Assembly: GCF_000737765.1 (NCBI RefSeq) | Contig: NZ_JPRI01000008.1 | Span: 1 to 64,000, forward strand | From: Chryseobacterium vrystaatense | GTDB lineage: Bacteria > Bacteroidota > Bacteroidia > Flavobacteriales > Weeksellaceae | Length of the DNA stretch: 64,000 nucleotides | Direction: 5' to 3' | Shown: piece after piece, positions 62,516 to 64,000 of the stretch | Numbering within the stretch: the first letter of the stretch is position 1 | How the letters are laid out: every line of letters starts with the position of its first letter | The notes under the pieces: generated by a model | Seen by the model: only the letters and a program-made list of their open reading frames with translations | What the model was told of the DNA's origin: nothing | Databases searched by the model: none | Position numbers and translations under genes: made by a program

Positions 62516-63977
62516 ATTGTATATTTCTTGTGCGTTCTTTCCCGCTTGCTACTTTTCCAACCCTCGGTCCGTATCCTATTTTGGTGGCACTGGCAGACCA
62601 ATGAAGGTATTTATTCCTCAATCTCTTAAGTTGATCTACATCCATAAAATCTTCGTAATGCAGAGCCTTTATTCTTGTCAGGTAATCTCCTGAAGAATGC
62701 CCTTGGTTGTAATTGGGTACATAGGTATTCCGCAGGGTATTGCAGGCATTCATATAATTACTCAACTGCTCATAGATCTTTATAAGAAAAGGATCTGTTA
62801 TTTTGTGATTGTCAATTCCCTTTTGCATATACTTAACACCAAACTGTTCTTGACCTGAATAATAAAACATCGTATGAAGTGCAATTCTATCATAAGTATT
62901 AAAAGGCCTCCGGGTTCCTACCAATATATATTTTGTATTGACTCCATATTTATGGGGATCAGTAATTTTTTGTACCACAATCTCTTCCGGAGTATACCAT
63001 CCTTCTTCTATAAGTATATTCCTGAACTCCTCACATTTCCTGCCTTCATTTTCCTTTTCTGTATACAGATCCACTTTTTCTTCATTTCCATTAACATAGC
63101 ATCCTCCAATATCAGAATGTACCCCCGGTAAGATAAACTGTAAGCCCCGTACTCCGGCACTATCGATATCCGTTAAATCAAAATTATCACGGTACTCGTT
63201 CTCGGCTGCGATCTGTAAGGTAAAATAGGCTTTTTTTATGGCATCAAGACCCAACTGTCTGGTATCACCACTTATAACTGTTTTTCCCATTATAGACTTT
63301 TCCCGGTGATCCATCCCGTAAGAAGCAACAGTATCATACAGTCCGGCAAAATTGAACGTTATTCTTTTTGGAAGAACATCCCAATATGTTAAGCAAGCAC
63401 CAAAGTATCCATGCTTCAAAATAAGCTCATCATTCTGCCTTACCTCAATGCGTTCTCCTTCTGCTTCATAAGGAGGGACAGCCATCCCTATTTCTTTGGA
63501 TTTTTTAAGAACTCTTGCAGGATTCGTCGCTATATGCAGGAAATGTCTGGCTGCTGTTGCCCCACGGCTAAAACCAAACACATTTACTTTCAGATGAATG
63601 TCTTTTTGTGAATATTTTGCCAATTGCCGGCCTGCTTGCACACAGCCTTTTGTAACCTTAGCAATAACTCCCCGTGGGCCAGTACCAAAGAGAATACCCT
63701 GATTTGGCACATTTCCAAACAAGTGCATTTCACTTTTCGTGTCTTCTGTCCCAATACCTTCTATATATACAGCATATTGATGTTCCGCAGTAGGATCCAC
63801 CGCATCATATCCCCTGGCCACATTGGAATATTCATTCGTATAACTGTCATCCTCATGGTTAGATTCTTTGTAATCTTTTCCGAGATCGGTATTGGTCTTA
63901 TTGTTCTGGGTTCCATCAAAAAAAAGATTCAGGTTTACCTCCAGTAAATTGACGGGATTATCGTTCGGTTGTATCAC
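62508..63977 (-). CDS. DUF2235 lipase-like type VI effector
   Basis: The protein has 489 residues. DUF2235 (alpha/beta hydrolase, Tle1-like) features are the start LNLFFDGTQNNK (about 16), the nucleophile elbow FGFSRGATAARHF (GxSxG, about 132), the acidic region FAGLYDTVASYG (about 209) and LPGVHSDIGGCY (about 285). Tle1-type enzymes are phospholipases delivered by type VI secretion. No signal peptide is seen, as expected for such cargo. The DUF2931 lipoprotein gene overlaps its 3' end. Confidence 0.85.
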   Translation of the reverse strand: MIQPNDNPVNLLEVNLNLFFDGTQNNKTNTDLGKDYKESNHEDDSYTNEYSNVARGYDAVDPTAEHQYAVYIEGIGTEDTKSEMHLFGNVPNQGILFGTGPRGVIAKVTKGCVQAGRQLAKYSQKDIHLKVNVFGFSRGATAARHFLHIATNPARVLKKSKEIGMAVPPYEAEGERIEVRQNDELILKHGYFGACLTYWDVLPKRITFNFAGLYDTVASYGMDHREKSIMGKTVISGDTRQLGLDAIKKAYFTLQIAAENEYRDNFDLTDIDSAGVRGLQFILPGVHSDIGGCYVNGNEEKVDLYTEKENEGRKCEEFRNILIEEGWYTPEEIVVQKITDPHKYGVNTKYILVGTRRPFNTYDRIALHTMFYYSGQEQFGVKYMQKGIDNHKITDPFLIKIYEQLSNYMNACNTLRNTYVPNYNQGHSSGDYLTRIKALHYEDFMDVDQLKRLRNKYLHWSASATKIGYGPRVGKVASGKERTRNIQYG

Positions 63978-64000
63978 TTTTGCATGATGATAACTTACTC

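Noticed and set aside
1..64000. tRNA or rRNA genes
   Set aside because: No cloverleaf-like or rRNA-like stretch was noticed on either strand in any gap, although I could not run a covariance search.

Overview
The window looks like the chromosome of a Bacteroidota flavobacterium, most likely Chryseobacterium or a close relative. Reasons: low-G+C genes with AAAA-rich start regions and no strong Shine-Dalgarno sequences, a TAnnTTTG-type promoter, LytTR/LytS pairs, DUF2911, MG2/TonB-plug proteins, type VI secretion genes of the Bacteroidota kind, and dispersed palindromic repeats. No rRNA, tRNA or CRISPR array was found.

Layout. 0-21 kb is mostly ordinary chromosome: a lipoprotein, a TPR protein, a secreted MG2/plug protein, two beta-lactamase-fold serine hydrolases, a membrane-anchored AraC regulator, a YtcJ-like amidohydrolase, a LytTR two-component pair, DUF2911, an operon of PIG-L deacetylase, 34-residue membrane peptide and sodium/solute symporter, and a ceramidase-like membrane hydrolase. 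21-31 kb is a worn defence and repeat zone: a small HTH protein, a Gabija-type pair (GajA intact, GajB interrupted by one in-frame TAA), two related short Lys/Pro-rich peptides on either side of it, four copies of a roughly 100-bp inverted-repeat element, and several broken genes (epoxide hydrolase, YdeI-like, OmpA tail).

31.2-42.8 kb is the centre of interest: a visibly G+C-richer, tightly packed operon for a ribosomally made, modified peptide (RiPP). It holds a precursor with a nitrile-hydratase-like (NHLP) leader and a Ser/Cys/Thr core, a fused YcaO cyclodehydratase, a SagB-type azoline dehydrogenase, a PoyD-like radical SAM enzyme whose N-terminus resembles the leader, a LanM whose dehydratase half is mostly intact but whose cyclase half lacks the usual zinc-site motifs, an unrecognised 152-residue protein, a cytosolic subtilase, a small protein that may be its pro-domain or inhibitor, and a methyltransferase. 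The predicted product combines azoles, dehydroamino acids and possibly D-residues, is released by the subtilase and may be methylated. No transporter or immunity gene is recognisable in it. An IS21-like end sequence lies just after the last gene.

43-53 kb has a HEAT-like protein and a redox/detoxification group (AraC regulator, two NmrA-type proteins, two NTF2-like proteins, an old yellow enzyme, a monooxygenase, an SDR, a Crp-like regulator, an SMR efflux protein) with several truncated genes. 53.9-64 kb is a type VI secretion cargo locus on the minus strand (VgrG, PAAR-like, unknown cargo, possible immunity proteins, DUF2931 and a DUF2235 lipase-like effector). It is interrupted at 59.4-61.9 kb by a plus-strand module of small genes led by a phage-style repressor and operator; its right end is fused into the DUF2931 gene.
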